DNA of 10,697 bases, taken from the NCBI GenBank assembly GCA_021807845.1, contig JAKBCM010000032.1:1-10697 (forward strand). The letters are read 5' to 3'. This DNA comes from Pseudomonadota bacterium. Lineage in GTDB: Bacteria > Pseudomonadota > Gammaproteobacteria > Legionellales > Legionellaceae. The position numbers were made by a program, and so were the translations under genes. This document shows, one piece after another, positions 1 through 8,011 of this stretch. Below the pieces are notes generated by a model. That model did no database searches, was not told the origin of the DNA, and worked only from the letters and a program-made list of their open reading frames with translations. The first letter of the stretch is position 1, and each line of letters begins with the position of its first letter.

Positions 1-216
1 AACAACATAGACTGCAACGGCTGAACTGAGTGCGATCGTTGTGATTGCTAACGGAAGAGCTGCGGCTCCAAGCGTTGCAAAAGCGGAAGTTGAGGCAAGA
101 CCTAAGGCAAGGATAATAATAGGCGCTGGTGGAAAGAAAATACAAATAGCTGCTGCGGCCAGCGCTAAAGCGGTTAAAGTGAGCATAAACCAGTATGTCT
201 TTAAAAATGATAACAT
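1..216 (-). CDS. N-terminal part of a hydrophobic membrane protein (cut by the window edge)
   Basis: The minus strand is open from an ATG at 216 to the window edge, giving exactly 72 codons with no stop. A good ribosome binding site (TAGGAG, plus-strand 225-230) lies 8 bases upstream. The protein begins MLSFLKTYWF and is then almost entirely hydrophobic. Residues about 8-28 and 32-72 are rich in Ala, Leu and Ile and could form two or three membrane helices, with a Phe-Pro-Pro-Ala break near residues 28-31. The plus-strand reading of the same DNA (41-280) is Ala/Lys-rich, lacks a ribosome binding site and looks like a shadow. I do not recognise a family. The strand and start are well supported and the function is unknown. 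The Phe-Pro-Pro-Ala break followed by small hydrophobic residues resembles residues 422-453 of the 634-residue protein at 2738-4642, which may or may not reflect kinship. Confidence 0.7.
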   Translation of the reverse strand, partial: MLSFLKTYWFMLTLTALALAAAAICIFFPPAPIIILALGLASTSAFATLGAAALPLAITTIALSSAVAVYVV

Positions 217-247
217 AGCGATGACTCCTAGGTTAAATATCGTGCAG

Positions 248-276
248 ATCCTATCATCATCAGATGCGGATGTGAA
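248..276 (-). promoter_or_regulatory. Candidate sigma70-type promoter of the left-edge membrane protein gene
   Basis: Read on the minus strand, TTCACA (276-271) and TAGGAT (253-248) are separated by exactly 17 bases. They match the consensus hexamers in 5 of 6 and 4 of 6 positions. Transcription would start near 241 and leave a short leader of about 25 bases that carries the TAGGAG ribosome binding site. The call rests on sequence match and placement only. Confidence 0.4.
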
Positions 277-289
277 TTAAAAATAACCA

Positions 290-961
290 TTATTGATAAA
301 ACGTGGGATCCTTTATACCTGCTTGGATAAATCCTCGTTGTCTTAACACGCAACTATCACAATGACCACAAGCTGCCCCCTTATCATCCAATTGATAACA
401 AGAGACGGTTAAACCATAGTCCACACCCAACTCCTGGCCTTTTTGAATGATTTCTGCTTTAGACAGATGTAATAAAGGCGCTTGAATCGTAAAGTGTTGC
501 CCCAGAATAGAAGCTTTGGTCGCTACATTAGCCAGGGCTTGAAACGCTGTAATGAATTCAGGTCGACAATCAGGATAATGAGAATAATCAATGGCATTTG
601 CACCGATAAAAATATCATAAGCTTCAATGCTTTCAGCCAGGCTTAAGGCAATAGATAAAAAAATGGTGTTACGTCCGGGAACATAAGTGATGGGAATATC
701 TGTGGTATTGCTGTGGCTAGGCACTTGGAGTGAGCTATCAGTGAGTGCTGATCCTCCAAATTGATCAATATTAAGATGAACGATGCGATGATTATTGACG
801 CCAATTTTCTGAGCAATAGCGCGTGCGCTTTGCAATTCATAACCATGGCGTTGTCCATAATCAAAGCTTAGCGCATCACAACAAAACCCTTGTGACTTGG
901 CCAAAGCAAGACATGTTGCTGAGTCAAGCCCACCCGATAATAAAATCACTGCTTTTTTCAT
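290..961 (-). CDS. queC: 7-cyano-7-deazaguanine (preQ0) synthase QueC
   Basis: QueC converts 7-carboxy-7-deazaguanine, ammonia and ATP to preQ0 in the cytosol, a step towards the queuosine tRNA modification. The 223-residue protein begins [20 protein letters not shown]. Its PP-loop ATP-pyrophosphatase signature SGGLDS is at residues 9-14, and FDYGQRH follows. The C-terminal zinc site has all four cysteines, Cys188, Cys198, Cys201 and Cys204 (the CGHCDSC cluster). The length is close to the usual 220-230 residues. The reading frame stays open upstream to 1168, but the extension would cross the manC promoter and coding start and has no family counterpart. The ATG at 961, preceded by a weak GAGAA, is therefore chosen. 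The gene is divergent from manC and no other queuosine genes are nearby. Identity is near certain. Confidence 0.96.
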   Translation of the reverse strand: MKKAVILLSGGLDSATCLALAKSQGFCCDALSFDYGQRHGYELQSARAIAQKIGVNNHRIVHLNIDQFGGSALTDSSLQVPSHSNTTDIPITYVPGRNTIFLSIALSLAESIEAYDIFIGANAIDYSHYPDCRPEFITAFQALANVATKASILGQHFTIQAPLLHLSKAEIIQKGQELGVDYGLTVSCYQLDDKGAACGHCDSCVLRQRGFIQAGIKDPTFYQ

Positions 962-976
962 AAAGTTCTCATGACG

Positions 977-1006
977 TTGATATGCTAAGTGATCTATTGT
1001 TAAAAT
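977..1006 (+). promoter_or_regulatory. Candidate sigma70-type promoter of manC
   Basis: TTGATA (977-982) and TAAAAT (1001-1006) are 18 bases apart, and each matches its consensus hexamer in 5 of 6 positions. Transcription would begin near 1013, upstream of the manC ATG at 1038 but downstream of the in-frame ATG at 1005. This argues for the later start. The box lies in the 76-bp spacer between the divergent queC and manC starts, so the queC promoter must overlap or interleave with it. No convincing minus-strand pair of hexamers was found. Confidence 0.5.
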
Positions 1007-1037
1007 GGCGCACATTCGTGCCATTGGATGGATAACA

Positions 1038-2492
1038 ATGACAACTTTATTTTTTCCGGTAATTCTCGCAGGTGGTTCTGGCACAAGACTGTGGCCATTA
1101 TCACGGAAGAATTTTCCCAAACAATTTTTGCGTCTACAAGGCGAATCATCTCTATTGCAACAAACCATCCAGCGTTCGAATAGGTTGCCTCAAGCAAAAA
1201 CATTGATTGTGAGTAATGACGCTCATTATTTTCTTTGTCAAGAGCAACTACAAGCGTTTTCTACGCCAATTACCTATTTACTTGAGCCTTGTGCACGCAA
1301 TACCGCACCAGCTATCGCTAGTGCTGCGCATTATATTACCACAATTGCAGGAAAAGATGCAGTCATGTTGATTCTTCCTTCGGATCATTGGATTGCTGAT
1401 GATGCAGCATGGCTCGATGCCATGATGAAGGGTGCAGAGTTTGCCAGCACAGAGCATGCCTTGGTCACCTTTGGCATCAAACCAATCGGTGCGAAAACCG
1501 GGTATGGTTACATTGAAGCGAAGCCATCATTGTCTTCAGATGTGTTATCCGTAGCAAGCTTTAGAGAAAAACCTGATGCCAGTACGGCTGAGGCATTTAT
1601 TCAAGCAGGCAATTATTATTGGAACAGTGGGATGTTTGTTTGTCGAGCAGGCACATACCTTGATGAGTTAAAAAAATACGCACCAGATATTCTGATCCAT
1701 AGTCAAGAAGCGGTGATGAAGGCCCAGCATCACCATGATTATCTGAGGCTTGATATGGAGGCATTTGCTAAGTGCCGAGATGAATCTATTGATTACGCAG
1801 TGATGGAAAAAACAAAAAAAGCAGCGGTCATCCCTGTTGATATGCAATGGAGTGATTTGGGATGCTGGACTGCAGTTCTTGAAGCCAACGAACTGGATTC
1901 AAACGGAAATGCATTGCATGGCAAAGTGATGGCTAAAGATAGCCACAATTGTCTCATCAGTAGTGAAGATACTTTGGTGACCACTTTAGGTATTCGTGAT
2001 CAAATCATTGTTGTGACGGGAGATGCTGTCCTCGTTGCTGATAAGCGTTACTCACAACAAGTCAAAGAAATAGTGAGTGCTCTAAGCAAGGATCATATGT
2101 CGCTTCTTAATGAGCACCAACGCGTTTCTCGCCCTTGGGGATATTATGAAGTGTTGGCTGAGGGAGCCACATTTAAGGTCAAGCGTTTGATGGTGAAACC
2201 AGGCGCTAAATTATCTTTGCAAATGCATCAGCATCGGGCGGAACATTGGGTTGTAGTAGGTGGAGAGGCTGAAGTCGTGAATGGTCAGCAACACATGCAT
2301 TTGATGGTGAATCAATCCACCTATATTCCTGAAAAAACCCGCCATCGTCTCGGAAACGCAGGGACTGAGCCACTTTATGTCATAGAAGTACAAAGTGGTG
2401 CCTATCTGGGAGAGGATGATATTATTCGCTTTGATGATATCTACCAACGGCAGCCGCAATCCAATACAGAAGTGGCACTTGAGGTTGTTTAA
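1038..2492 (+). CDS. manC: Bifunctional mannose-1-phosphate guanylyltransferase / mannose-6-phosphate isomerase
   Basis: The enzyme makes GDP-mannose from mannose-1-phosphate and GTP. Its C-terminal domain is of the type II phosphomannose isomerase family, which interconverts fructose-6-phosphate and mannose-6-phosphate. The 484-residue protein (E. coli ManC is of similar length) has the nucleotidyltransferase loop [12 protein letters not shown] at residues 12-23, LPSDH at 113-117, GYGYIE at 155-160, FREKP at 175-179 and WSDLGCW at 271-277. A cupin domain from about residue 370 carries the metal-site motif HQHRAEHW at 397-404 and then YIPEKTRHR. The start at 1038 is chosen because GGATGGA lies just upstream, the protein then begins like its family ([13 protein letters not shown]), and the promoter -10 overlaps the other possible ATG at 1005. 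GDP-mannose normally feeds LPS or exopolysaccharide synthesis, but no glycosyltransferase or phosphomannomutase gene is adjacent, so the end product cannot be read from context. Confidence 0.95.
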   Translation: MTTLFFPVILAGGSGTRLWPLSRKNFPKQFLRLQGESSLLQQTIQRSNRLPQAKTLIVSNDAHYFLCQEQLQAFSTPITYLLEPCARNTAPAIASAAHYITTIAGKDAVMLILPSDHWIADDAAWLDAMMKGAEFASTEHALVTFGIKPIGAKTGYGYIEAKPSLSSDVLSVASFREKPDASTAEAFIQAGNYYWNSGMFVCRAGTYLDELKKYAPDILIHSQEAVMKAQHHHDYLRLDMEAFAKCRDESIDYAVMEKTKKAAVIPVDMQWSDLGCWTAVLEANELDSNGNALHGKVMAKDSHNCLISSEDTLVTTLGIRDQIIVVTGDAVLVADKRYSQQVKEIVSALSKDHMSLLNEHQRVSRPWGYYEVLAEGATFKVKRLMVKPGAKLSLQMHQHRAEHWVVVGGEAEVVNGQQHMHLMVNQSTYIPEKTRHRLGNAGTEPLYVIEVQSGAYLGEDDIIRFDDIYQRQPQSNTEVALEVV

Positions 2493-2647
2493 ATTCAGAA
2501 TACCAATGACAATAATAATGCAGTTAGGCTAAGGTAGAGCCCACCTCGTGTTTTTATTATTTCCTGTTTGTTCATCTTATCGCCAGTAAAAATCAAGCAA
2601 ATGTAAATTAGGTTTGTAATGAGTAAAGTTTCATAAAACTCCCTTGT

Positions 2648-2675
2648 TTTACAAAAACGTGCTATGTTATAAAAT
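2648..2675 (+). promoter_or_regulatory. Candidate promoter of the 634-residue membrane protein gene
   Basis: The 245-bp gap after manC is AT-rich. TTTACA (2648-2653) and TAAAAT (2670-2675) are 16 bases apart. An overlapping alternative is TTGTTT (2644-2649) with TATAAA (2668-2673) at 18 bases. The -10 region is part of a 9-bp inverted repeat, TATAAAATA at 2668-2676 and TATTTTATA at 2700-2708, that brackets the expected transcription start and a run of eight T. The match is reasonable, but AT-rich DNA gives such matches easily. The rest of the gap shows no coding potential. Confidence 0.4.
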
Positions 2676-2737
2676 AGAGCAGATTGTTTTTTTTGCGCAT
2701 ATTTTATAGGATCATTATTTCATGAACGGGGGAGATC

Positions 2738-4642
2738 ATGCCCAATAGCTGTATTTTAGATAGCACATCCTTTGCCACACTTGATGACGCTGGACAAAAT
2801 GCAGTACGTACTTTGTATGATGAATCCTATCTACCGGGTAAGAAACTAGCACTTGATCATCTGCAGTTGTTTCGACAAAGTCAATCATTGGCCGATGCGG
2901 TCACTTTTTGTGAGCATCAGCTAAACGGAACCAATGTCGTCAAATTTCAATTTATGAATGATGCTCAACTGGATGCGTTGGAAGAAGAGCTTTTGTTTTC
3001 TTTCTATGTCTTATCCGCTCAGTACCAGTTGCATGAAGTCGAACATAGAAGGCAAGATTTACCGCATCTTTCAAATCAAATCAAAAAGAATGCCTTTCTT
3101 ATCAATGAAATCCGCAAAAGGAAACAAAAGAAGACACCAGAAACGCTCCTTCTTTCAGCGATTGATGATTCAGAAAAACATCTTAAGTATTTGGGAGTCA
3201 CACTGGTTGCACCTATGGTGATAGACGCTCTGCTTGATTTCATTGACGAAGAAAATGAACCTTCACCTGAAGAATGGGACAACTCTGGTCAGACGGGTGT
3301 TGTAAAGGAATGGATGGGGATCTTCAATGGTCGGCGTCTTTATTGGGTATGGTGTGGTAATTTTTTGTCCACAGTTATTGGTTTAATCCCTGATGAATTT
3401 GCCAATAAACCACAAGCAGAATGGGGAGTGCAAGCCCCTTTACCTGTAACTGGTTATATCAGTTGGGTGCTTTATTTCGTGCGCTTTGGCATCAATTTGG
3501 GTTTATTGCTGAAACATACCATTGCAGGTCCTTGGATGAGCGAAGAAGAGCGACAAATTCCGTTTGGAGAGCGATTCAATGCTCAATGGCAGCAACGAAA
3601 ATTTGCACTATTGAATGATTCTCTTTGGGGACTCATCAATATGGCTTGTTTCCTCTGGTTAATAGGAAAAGGATTATTGGGCTACTTGGGAAATGTGGTG
3701 ACCACGGGGTTATTGTTAATGGATGTGGTATTAACTGTTTGGCGATTTTATGAAGAAGATACCAAACATCATGCCGAAATTTTGCGATTTGAACGTGATA
3801 TTGATGAGTTAAGGCAAAAAATAAATGCTTTAAACGAAGAAGAGGAAGAGCGGCTGAAATTATCGATTCAGCTTGATGCCTTAATTCAGTCTAAAAAGAG
3901 ATGCGAGTTGGAGTGGCAGTATAAGAAATATGCTTTGGTCAATGATTTGAGCTATGCTGCAGCTCTACTGATTTCTTTTGCTTTGATGGTTTCTTTTCTT
4001 TTTCCACCAGCAGCTCTTGCACCCGCAACGGCTTTGATCTTAGGCGTGCTCGGTGCCGCCTTATGTTTTGTCATTACAGCAGTTTATTCTGCGGTGAGTG
4101 AAGGTCTTGGTGTTGCAAAAGCCCAAGAAATAAGTCGCATGAACAGATGTGATGTGGAAGTTTTACTCGTAAAATTTAGCGAAACAACAGATGAGCTGGT
4201 CAAAAAACAATTGTATTTAGATATGAAACAATTGATGGCTGACTCTTTGTATCAAGACCGATTGTCTGGTTTTCAGAAAATGAAACTCGTACGGGTCATG
4301 TTGGTTGATTTATTAGTGCCGCCCCTGATATTTGTGTCCCTGATGTTTATGCCACTTGGGATAGGTCTTGCTGTGATAGCAGCGGGATTTGCTTTGGCGA
4401 TCACTTCTTATTTAATTTTAAATCGTTTTGAACCTTCGCCTGATCAATTACCAGAGTTTGATGAAGCAATGTATAAAGCGTTTGCGAGTAAGCCTGTTCC
4501 AATGCTTGATGATTTAGTCTCTTTAGACAAAGCGTCAACGGTATGGACGCCAGAATTTTTCGACAAAGGAGGGCCAGAAAAGACAGGGGGTATTCTGGCT
4601 CCGAATGCCTCTTATGGTTTGGATCCTAAACCGGGTGGTTAA
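2738..4642 (+). CDS. Large multi-pass membrane protein with coiled-coil stretches, function unknown
   Basis: I do not recognise a family for this 634-residue protein. Residues 1-200 are soluble, charged and mostly helical (for example 75-135), with no signal peptide. Hydrophobic segments follow at about 203-217 (weak), 237-259, and 296-336, the last long enough for two helices. Residues 340-400 are highly charged with an EEEEER run at 367-372 and look like a coiled coil. Two more membrane helices lie at about 404-423 and 426-453, another charged helical stretch at 465-500, and a final pair at 519-562. The tail (563-634) is soluble and Pro/Gly-rich near its end. Strong GGGGGAG sits only 3 bases before the ATG, which is close spacing. 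The long intact frame and the helix-loop pattern argue for a real gene. Such mixed membrane and coiled-coil orphans are frequent among Dot/Icm-secreted proteins of Legionella and Coxiella, so an effector role is possible. However, the last 30 residues lack the glutamate-rich block many of those carry. An ordinary inner-membrane protein is equally possible. Confidence 0.88.
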   Translation: MPNSCILDSTSFATLDDAGQNAVRTLYDESYLPGKKLALDHLQLFRQSQSLADAVTFCEHQLNGTNVVKFQFMNDAQLDALEEELLFSFYVLSAQYQLHEVEHRRQDLPHLSNQIKKNAFLINEIRKRKQKKTPETLLLSAIDDSEKHLKYLGVTLVAPMVIDALLDFIDEENEPSPEEWDNSGQTGVVKEWMGIFNGRRLYWVWCGNFLSTVIGLIPDEFANKPQAEWGVQAPLPVTGYISWVLYFVRFGINLGLLLKHTIAGPWMSEEERQIPFGERFNAQWQQRKFALLNDSLWGLINMACFLWLIGKGLLGYLGNVVTTGLLLMDVVLTVWRFYEEDTKHHAEILRFERDIDELRQKINALNEEEEERLKLSIQLDALIQSKKRCELEWQYKKYALVNDLSYAAALLISFALMVSFLFPPAALAPATALILGVLGAALCFVITAVYSAVSEGLGVAKAQEISRMNRCDVEVLLVKFSETTDELVKKQLYLDMKQLMADSLYQDRLSGFQKMKLVRVMLVDLLVPPLIFVSLMFMPLGIGLAVIAAGFALAITSYLILNRFEPSPDQLPEFDEAMYKAFASKPVPMLDDLVSLDKASTVWTPEFFDKGGPEKTGGILAPNASYGLDPKPGG

Positions 4643-4659
4643 TCGTTAAAATCGTTAAA
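4642..4659. repeat. Two-copy 9-bp tandem repeat before the mnmG promoter
   Basis: ATCGTTAAA occurs twice head to tail, starting on the last base of the stop codon of the preceding gene and ending 5 bases before the mnmG -35 box. It could be an AT-rich upstream promoter element or chance slippage. Confidence 0.6.
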
Positions 4660-4664
4660 ATGCA

Positions 4665-4693
4665 TTGGGTATCTTGCTAAAAAAGTGTATAAT
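4665..4693 (+). promoter_or_regulatory. Strong sigma70-type promoter candidate for the mnmG-rsmG-parA-parB operon
   Basis: TTGGGT (4665-4670) is followed after 17 bases by a perfect TATAAT (4688-4693). Transcription would begin near 4700, about 24 bases before the mnmG ATG at 4724. It is the best promoter match in the window. The spacings downstream suggest it serves at least mnmG to parB. Confidence 0.65.
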
Positions 4694-4703
4694 TGCACTT
4701 TTT
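4680..4703. repeat. Perfect 8-bp inverted repeat enclosing the mnmG -10 box
   Basis: AAAAAGTG (4680-4687) and CACTTTTT (4696-4703) are exact reverse complements around an 8-base centre, TATAATTG. The first six bases of the centre are the -10 hexamer. The arms have only two G-C pairs. As RNA this could act as a weak bidirectional terminator for the upstream gene, since it ends in five T, and as DNA it could be an operator. The symmetry is seen directly; the function is inference. Confidence 0.6.
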
Positions 4704-4723
4704 GTGACCTTGTATCATTCATT

Positions 4724-6598
4724 ATGAATCTAGAAAAACACTATGATGTGATTGTTATTGGTGGGGGCCATGCTGGTACGGAAGCAGCGCTTGCAGCTGC
4801 ACGGATGGGCTCTGTGACTTTACTCTTGACCCATAACATGGATTTGCTTGGACAAATGTCTTGTAATCCGGCCATTGGGGGAATAGGCAAAGGACATTTG
4901 GTTAAGGAAATTGATGCCCTTGACGGCGCCATGGCGATTGCTGCAGATAGGGCTGGTATTCAATTTCGCATATTAAATGCGTCTAAGGGTCCAGCTGTTC
5001 GTGCAACCAGGGCGCAAGCGGATCGGGTACTTTATCGACAAGCTATTCGCCAAATACTCCAATCCCAAGAAAATCTGACGTTATTTCAACAAGCAGTCGA
5101 TGATATTTTGATCTCAGGAGATCAAGTGGTTGGGGTGCGCACCCAAATGGGGTTGACTCTACGGGCTCGTTCGGTGGTGTTGACTGTAGGAACTTTTCTG
5201 GGTGGCAAAATTCATGTTGGAATGAATCAATATGCTGGGGGACGGGCGGGTGATCCGCCAGCCATTGCCTTGGCAGAGCGTTTGCGCGAATTAAACCTGC
5301 CGGTGGGTCGGTTAAAAACGGGAACACCACCTCGGATTGATGGCCGTACATTGGATTATCGTCAAATGACGATCCAGCCGGGAGATGAGCCATTACCCGT
5401 CTTTTCTTATTTAGGCGATGTGTCTCATCATCCACAACAAGTGGCTTGCCACATCACTCATACCACGGCACAAACCCATGACATCATTCGCGAAAATCTT
5501 CACCAATCACCCATGTATGCTGGGGTAATTGAGGGGGTTGGCCCTCGTTATTGTCCATCGATTGAAGATAAGGTCGTGCGATTTGCTGACAAGTCCTCAC
5601 ATCAAATTTTTGTTGAACCAGAAGGCTTGACGACTGACGAAATCTATCCCAATGGGATTTCAACGAGCCTGCCTTTTGAGGTACAAGTCAAGTTTGTACG
5701 CACGATTAAAGGGTTTGAACAAGCCCATATCACGCGCCCAGGTTATGCCATAGAATATGATTATTTCGACCCTCGTGCCTTAACGCCCTTTTTGCAGACC
5801 AAACCATTTGCTAATTTGTTTTTTGCAGGTCAAATCAATGGTACCACAGGTTATGAAGAAGCCGGGGCCCAAGGGTTGATTGCAGGTATGAATGCGTCTC
5901 TTTGGGTGAAAGAAGAACCCTTATGGAGCCCGCGGCGAGATGAAGCTTACATGGGCGTGTTAATCGATGATTTGATCACGTGTGGCACACAAGAGCCTTA
6001 TCGAATGTTTACATCGCGGGCTGAGTATCGCTTGTTGCTGCGTGAAGATAATGCTGATCTTCGCTTAACTGAAAAAGGGCACACGCTCGGTCTTGTTGGT
6101 GAAGCGCGTTGGCGGGCATTCTGTGAAAAGCGTGATGCCATAGATAAAACGCACCGTCTTCTCTTAGATACATGGGTTCGAGTCGGTCATAATGAGCAGC
6201 TATCAACAGTTTTAGAAGCACCATTGGTGCATGATTGTCGAGCGGTTGATTTGTTAAAACGACCAGAGATCTCTTATCAGCATTTGCAAATGATTGATGA
6301 GTTGTCATTACCTCTTTTGACAGAGGCAGTTGCCCTACAAGTGGAAATACAAAGTAAGTACCAGGGCTACATTGAGCGTCAACAATCAGATATTTTGCGG
6401 ATGAAAAAACATGAAAATACCCGCATTCCAGAAGGATTAGATTATCAACAAGTGATTGGTTTATCGAGTGAAGTGATCCAAAAACTCACTTTGGTAAAAC
6501 CGCTTACTATTGCTCAAGCGGGTCGCATTTCTGGTGTAACCCCTGCTGCTTTATCTTTGTTATTGGTTCATTTGAAAAAGCAGCGGTTGTTGGCATGA
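4724..6598 (+). CDS. mnmG: tRNA uridine 5-carboxymethylaminomethyl modification enzyme MnmG (GidA)
   Basis: MnmG works with MnmE to install the carboxymethylaminomethyl group on the wobble uridine (U34) of certain tRNAs, using FAD and methylene-tetrahydrofolate. The 624-residue protein (E. coli has 629) shows the FAD-binding loop GGGHAG at 13-18 and [12 protein letters not shown] around Cys47. The first family signature, [11 protein letters not shown], is at 273-283 with Cys277, and the second, [17 protein letters not shown], is at 368-384. Both cysteines fall at the E. coli numbers. The C-terminal helical domain, with the [15 protein letters not shown] motif, is complete. A GTG at 4685 is in frame but lies on the promoter, so the ATG at 4724, matching the usual N-terminus, is chosen. 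No clear ribosome binding site precedes it. The last four bases overlap rsmG. Confidence 0.98.
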   Translation: MNLEKHYDVIVIGGGHAGTEAALAAARMGSVTLLLTHNMDLLGQMSCNPAIGGIGKGHLVKEIDALDGAMAIAADRAGIQFRILNASKGPAVRATRAQADRVLYRQAIRQILQSQENLTLFQQAVDDILISGDQVVGVRTQMGLTLRARSVVLTVGTFLGGKIHVGMNQYAGGRAGDPPAIALAERLRELNLPVGRLKTGTPPRIDGRTLDYRQMTIQPGDEPLPVFSYLGDVSHHPQQVACHITHTTAQTHDIIRENLHQSPMYAGVIEGVGPRYCPSIEDKVVRFADKSSHQIFVEPEGLTTDEIYPNGISTSLPFEVQVKFVRTIKGFEQAHITRPGYAIEYDYFDPRALTPFLQTKPFANLFFAGQINGTTGYEEAGAQGLIAGMNASLWVKEEPLWSPRRDEAYMGVLIDDLITCGTQEPYRMFTSRAEYRLLLREDNADLRLTEKGHTLGLVGEARWRAFCEKRDAIDKTHRLLLDTWVRVGHNEQLSTVLEAPLVHDCRAVDLLKRPEISYQHLQMIDELSLPLLTEAVALQVEIQSKYQGYIERQQSDILRMKKHENTRIPEGLDYQQVIGLSSEVIQKLTLVKPLTIAQAGRISGVTPAALSLLLVHLKKQRLLA

Positions 6599-7218
6599 GT
6601 TCTTCAGATGAACAGTTGACTTGTCTTTTGAACCAAGGGCTAGAAGTGCTTGGGCAATCTGCTCCCACAGAAGCCTTACTCTGTTATTTAAATCTATTAT
6701 CTAAATGGAATCGCGCTTATAATTTAACAGCAGTGCGTGCTAAAGAGGACATGGTCACAAGACATCTTCTCGATAGTTTTGCGATTTTACCCTGGGTGAA
6801 GGGACAATACTTGCTGGATGTCGGAACAGGAGCAGGCTTACCTGGCATTCCTTTAGCCATAGCGCGTCCTGAGTTACAAGTGGTATTGCTAGATAGTAAT
6901 GGGAAAAAAATTCGTTTTTTACAGGAAGTGAAGCGCGTGCTGTCATTAACCAATGTCGATATCGTAAAAGCGCGAGTGGAAGACTATCGTGCAGAGTCTT
7001 CATTTGATACAGTAATCAGTCGGGCTTTTAGCGATATCGAACAAATGATGGCTTGGACAAAGCATGTCATAGCACCTGACGGAATTTGGTTGGCCATGAA
7101 AGGACCACAAGTGGATAAAGAGCTCCTAAAGATAACTCAGCCCTTTCAAGTGAAGACTTATCATGTGCCAGGTATTCTGGGTATGCGATGTTGTGTGATT
7201 GTTGAAAATAAGGAATAA
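6595..7218 (+). CDS. rsmG: 16S rRNA (guanine-527-N7)-methyltransferase RsmG (GidB)
   Basis: RsmG methylates N7 of G527 in 16S rRNA, using S-adenosylmethionine. The 207-residue product equals the E. coli length. It has [12 protein letters not shown] at 38-48, the RHLLDS motif at 56-61 and the methyltransferase motif [17 protein letters not shown] at 74-89, followed by the acidic strand end LLD at 98-100. The C-terminal part (AMKGP, then the terminal strand pair) is present. Its ATG overlaps the mnmG stop as ATGA with no separate ribosome binding site, which suggests translational coupling. parA starts 2 bases after its stop. Loss of this enzyme is known to give low-level streptomycin resistance in several bacteria. 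Confidence 0.97.
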   Translation: MSSSDEQLTCLLNQGLEVLGQSAPTEALLCYLNLLSKWNRAYNLTAVRAKEDMVTRHLLDSFAILPWVKGQYLLDVGTGAGLPGIPLAIARPELQVVLLDSNGKKIRFLQEVKRVLSLTNVDIVKARVEDYRAESSFDTVISRAFSDIEQMMAWTKHVIAPDGIWLAMKGPQVDKELLKITQPFQVKTYHVPGILGMRCCVIVENKE

Positions 7219-7220
7219 CT

Positions 7221-7994
7221 ATGGCGAAAATCATTGCCATTACCAATCAAAAAGGTGGTGTTGGTAAGACCACAACTGCGATTAATTTGTCAGCATCTTT
7301 AGCAGCAAATCACTTACGTGTCTTGTTGGTCGATCTTGATCCACAAGGAAATGCAACGATGGGGAGTGGGGTTGATAAAAACACGCTGGTTCATACCAGC
7401 AATGATGTCTTGTTGCGGGATTGTTTGGCCGAGCAAGCTTGCTTATTAACCAATTATGGATTTGATTTGATCCCGGCCAATAGTGATTTGACAGTGGCTG
7501 AGGTGAGTTTAATGGAGCAAAATCACCGCGAAACCTTTTTATTTAAGGCCCTTCAGCCATTGCAAAGCAGTTATCACTATATTCTGATTGATTGCCCTCC
7601 GGCTCTCAACACGTTAACCATCAATGCCTTGGTTGCCGCAGATTCAGTTCTTATCCCTATGCAATGTGAATATTATGCCCTAGAAGGTTTGGCAGCACTG
7701 ATGTCAACGATAGAGCAAGTACAAAGCTCAGTGAATCCGCGCTTACAAATTGAAGGTGTGCTTCGCACTATGTTTGATGCACGGAATCGCTTGTGTATGG
7801 ATGTGTCTAAACAATTATTAGAGCACTTTAAAAACAAAGTTTATCGGACAGTGGTACCGAGAAATGTCCGTTTAGCAGAGGCGCCAAGCCATGGGATGCC
7901 CGCTATGCAATATGATAAATCATCTCCAGGTGCGGCTGCTTATATGGTTTTAGCTTCAGAAGTGATGAGTAGGCAAAGCGCGCCTGTTTCTTAA
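7221..7994 (+). CDS. parA: Chromosome-partitioning ATPase ParA (Soj)
   Basis: ParA binds nonspecific DNA in its ATP form and moves ParB-parS complexes during chromosome segregation. The 257-residue protein is of the short chromosomal type without an N-terminal helix-turn-helix. It starts [10 protein letters not shown] and has the deviant Walker A box KGGVGKTT at 11-18, with the signature Lys11. DLDPQGN follows at 38-44, Walker B ILIDCPP at 121-127, and the C-terminal [14 protein letters not shown] stretch typical of the family at about 212-225. AAGGAA inside the last codons of rsmG serves as the ribosome binding site. parB follows after 17 bases. MinD and plasmid ParA are less likely given the length, the sequence and the parB neighbour. 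Confidence 0.97.
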   Translation: MAKIIAITNQKGGVGKTTTAINLSASLAANHLRVLLVDLDPQGNATMGSGVDKNTLVHTSNDVLLRDCLAEQACLLTNYGFDLIPANSDLTVAEVSLMEQNHRETFLFKALQPLQSSYHYILIDCPPALNTLTINALVAADSVLIPMQCEYYALEGLAALMSTIEQVQSSVNPRLQIEGVLRTMFDARNRLCMDVSKQLLEHFKNKVYRTVVPRNVRLAEAPSHGMPAMQYDKSSPGAAAYMVLASEVMSRQSAPVS

Positions 7995-8011
7995 GCAATG
8001 AGAGGTAATCT

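Noticed and set aside
41..280. Plus-strand 79-codon frame at the left edge
   Set aside because: It is rich in Ala and Lys and has no ribosome binding site. The minus strand of the same DNA encodes a coherent hydrophobic N-terminus with a good ribosome binding site and candidate promoter.
962..1168. 69-codon N-terminal extension of queC
   Set aside because: It would overlap manC coding sequence and promoter and has no counterpart in the QueC family. The ATG at 961 gives the standard N-terminus.
2527..2555. Possible rho-independent terminator after manC (GGCT with AGCC, then TTTTT)
   Set aside because: The stem is only 4 bp with a 7-base loop, and the T run begins 9 bases after it. This is too weak to call a terminator.
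4685..4723. GTG start adding 13 residues to MnmG
   Set aside because: The GTG lies at the -10 box of the predicted promoter, and the extra residues do not fit the family N-terminus.
4643..4723. Replication origin next to mnmG
   Set aside because: The gap is only 81 bp, with no DnaA boxes and no AT-rich repeat array. It is explained by a promoter. An origin may be near on the chromosome but is not in this window.
5043..5435. 130-codon minus-strand frame inside mnmG
   Set aside because: It is antisense to strongly conserved MnmG coding sequence, has no ribosome binding site or recognisable motif, and is a codon-bias shadow.
5976..5991. Possible parS site (TGATCACGTGTGGCAC)
   Set aside because: Only the central CACGTG matches the parS palindrome, the flanks do not, and it lies inside mnmG. 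No better match was seen in the window.
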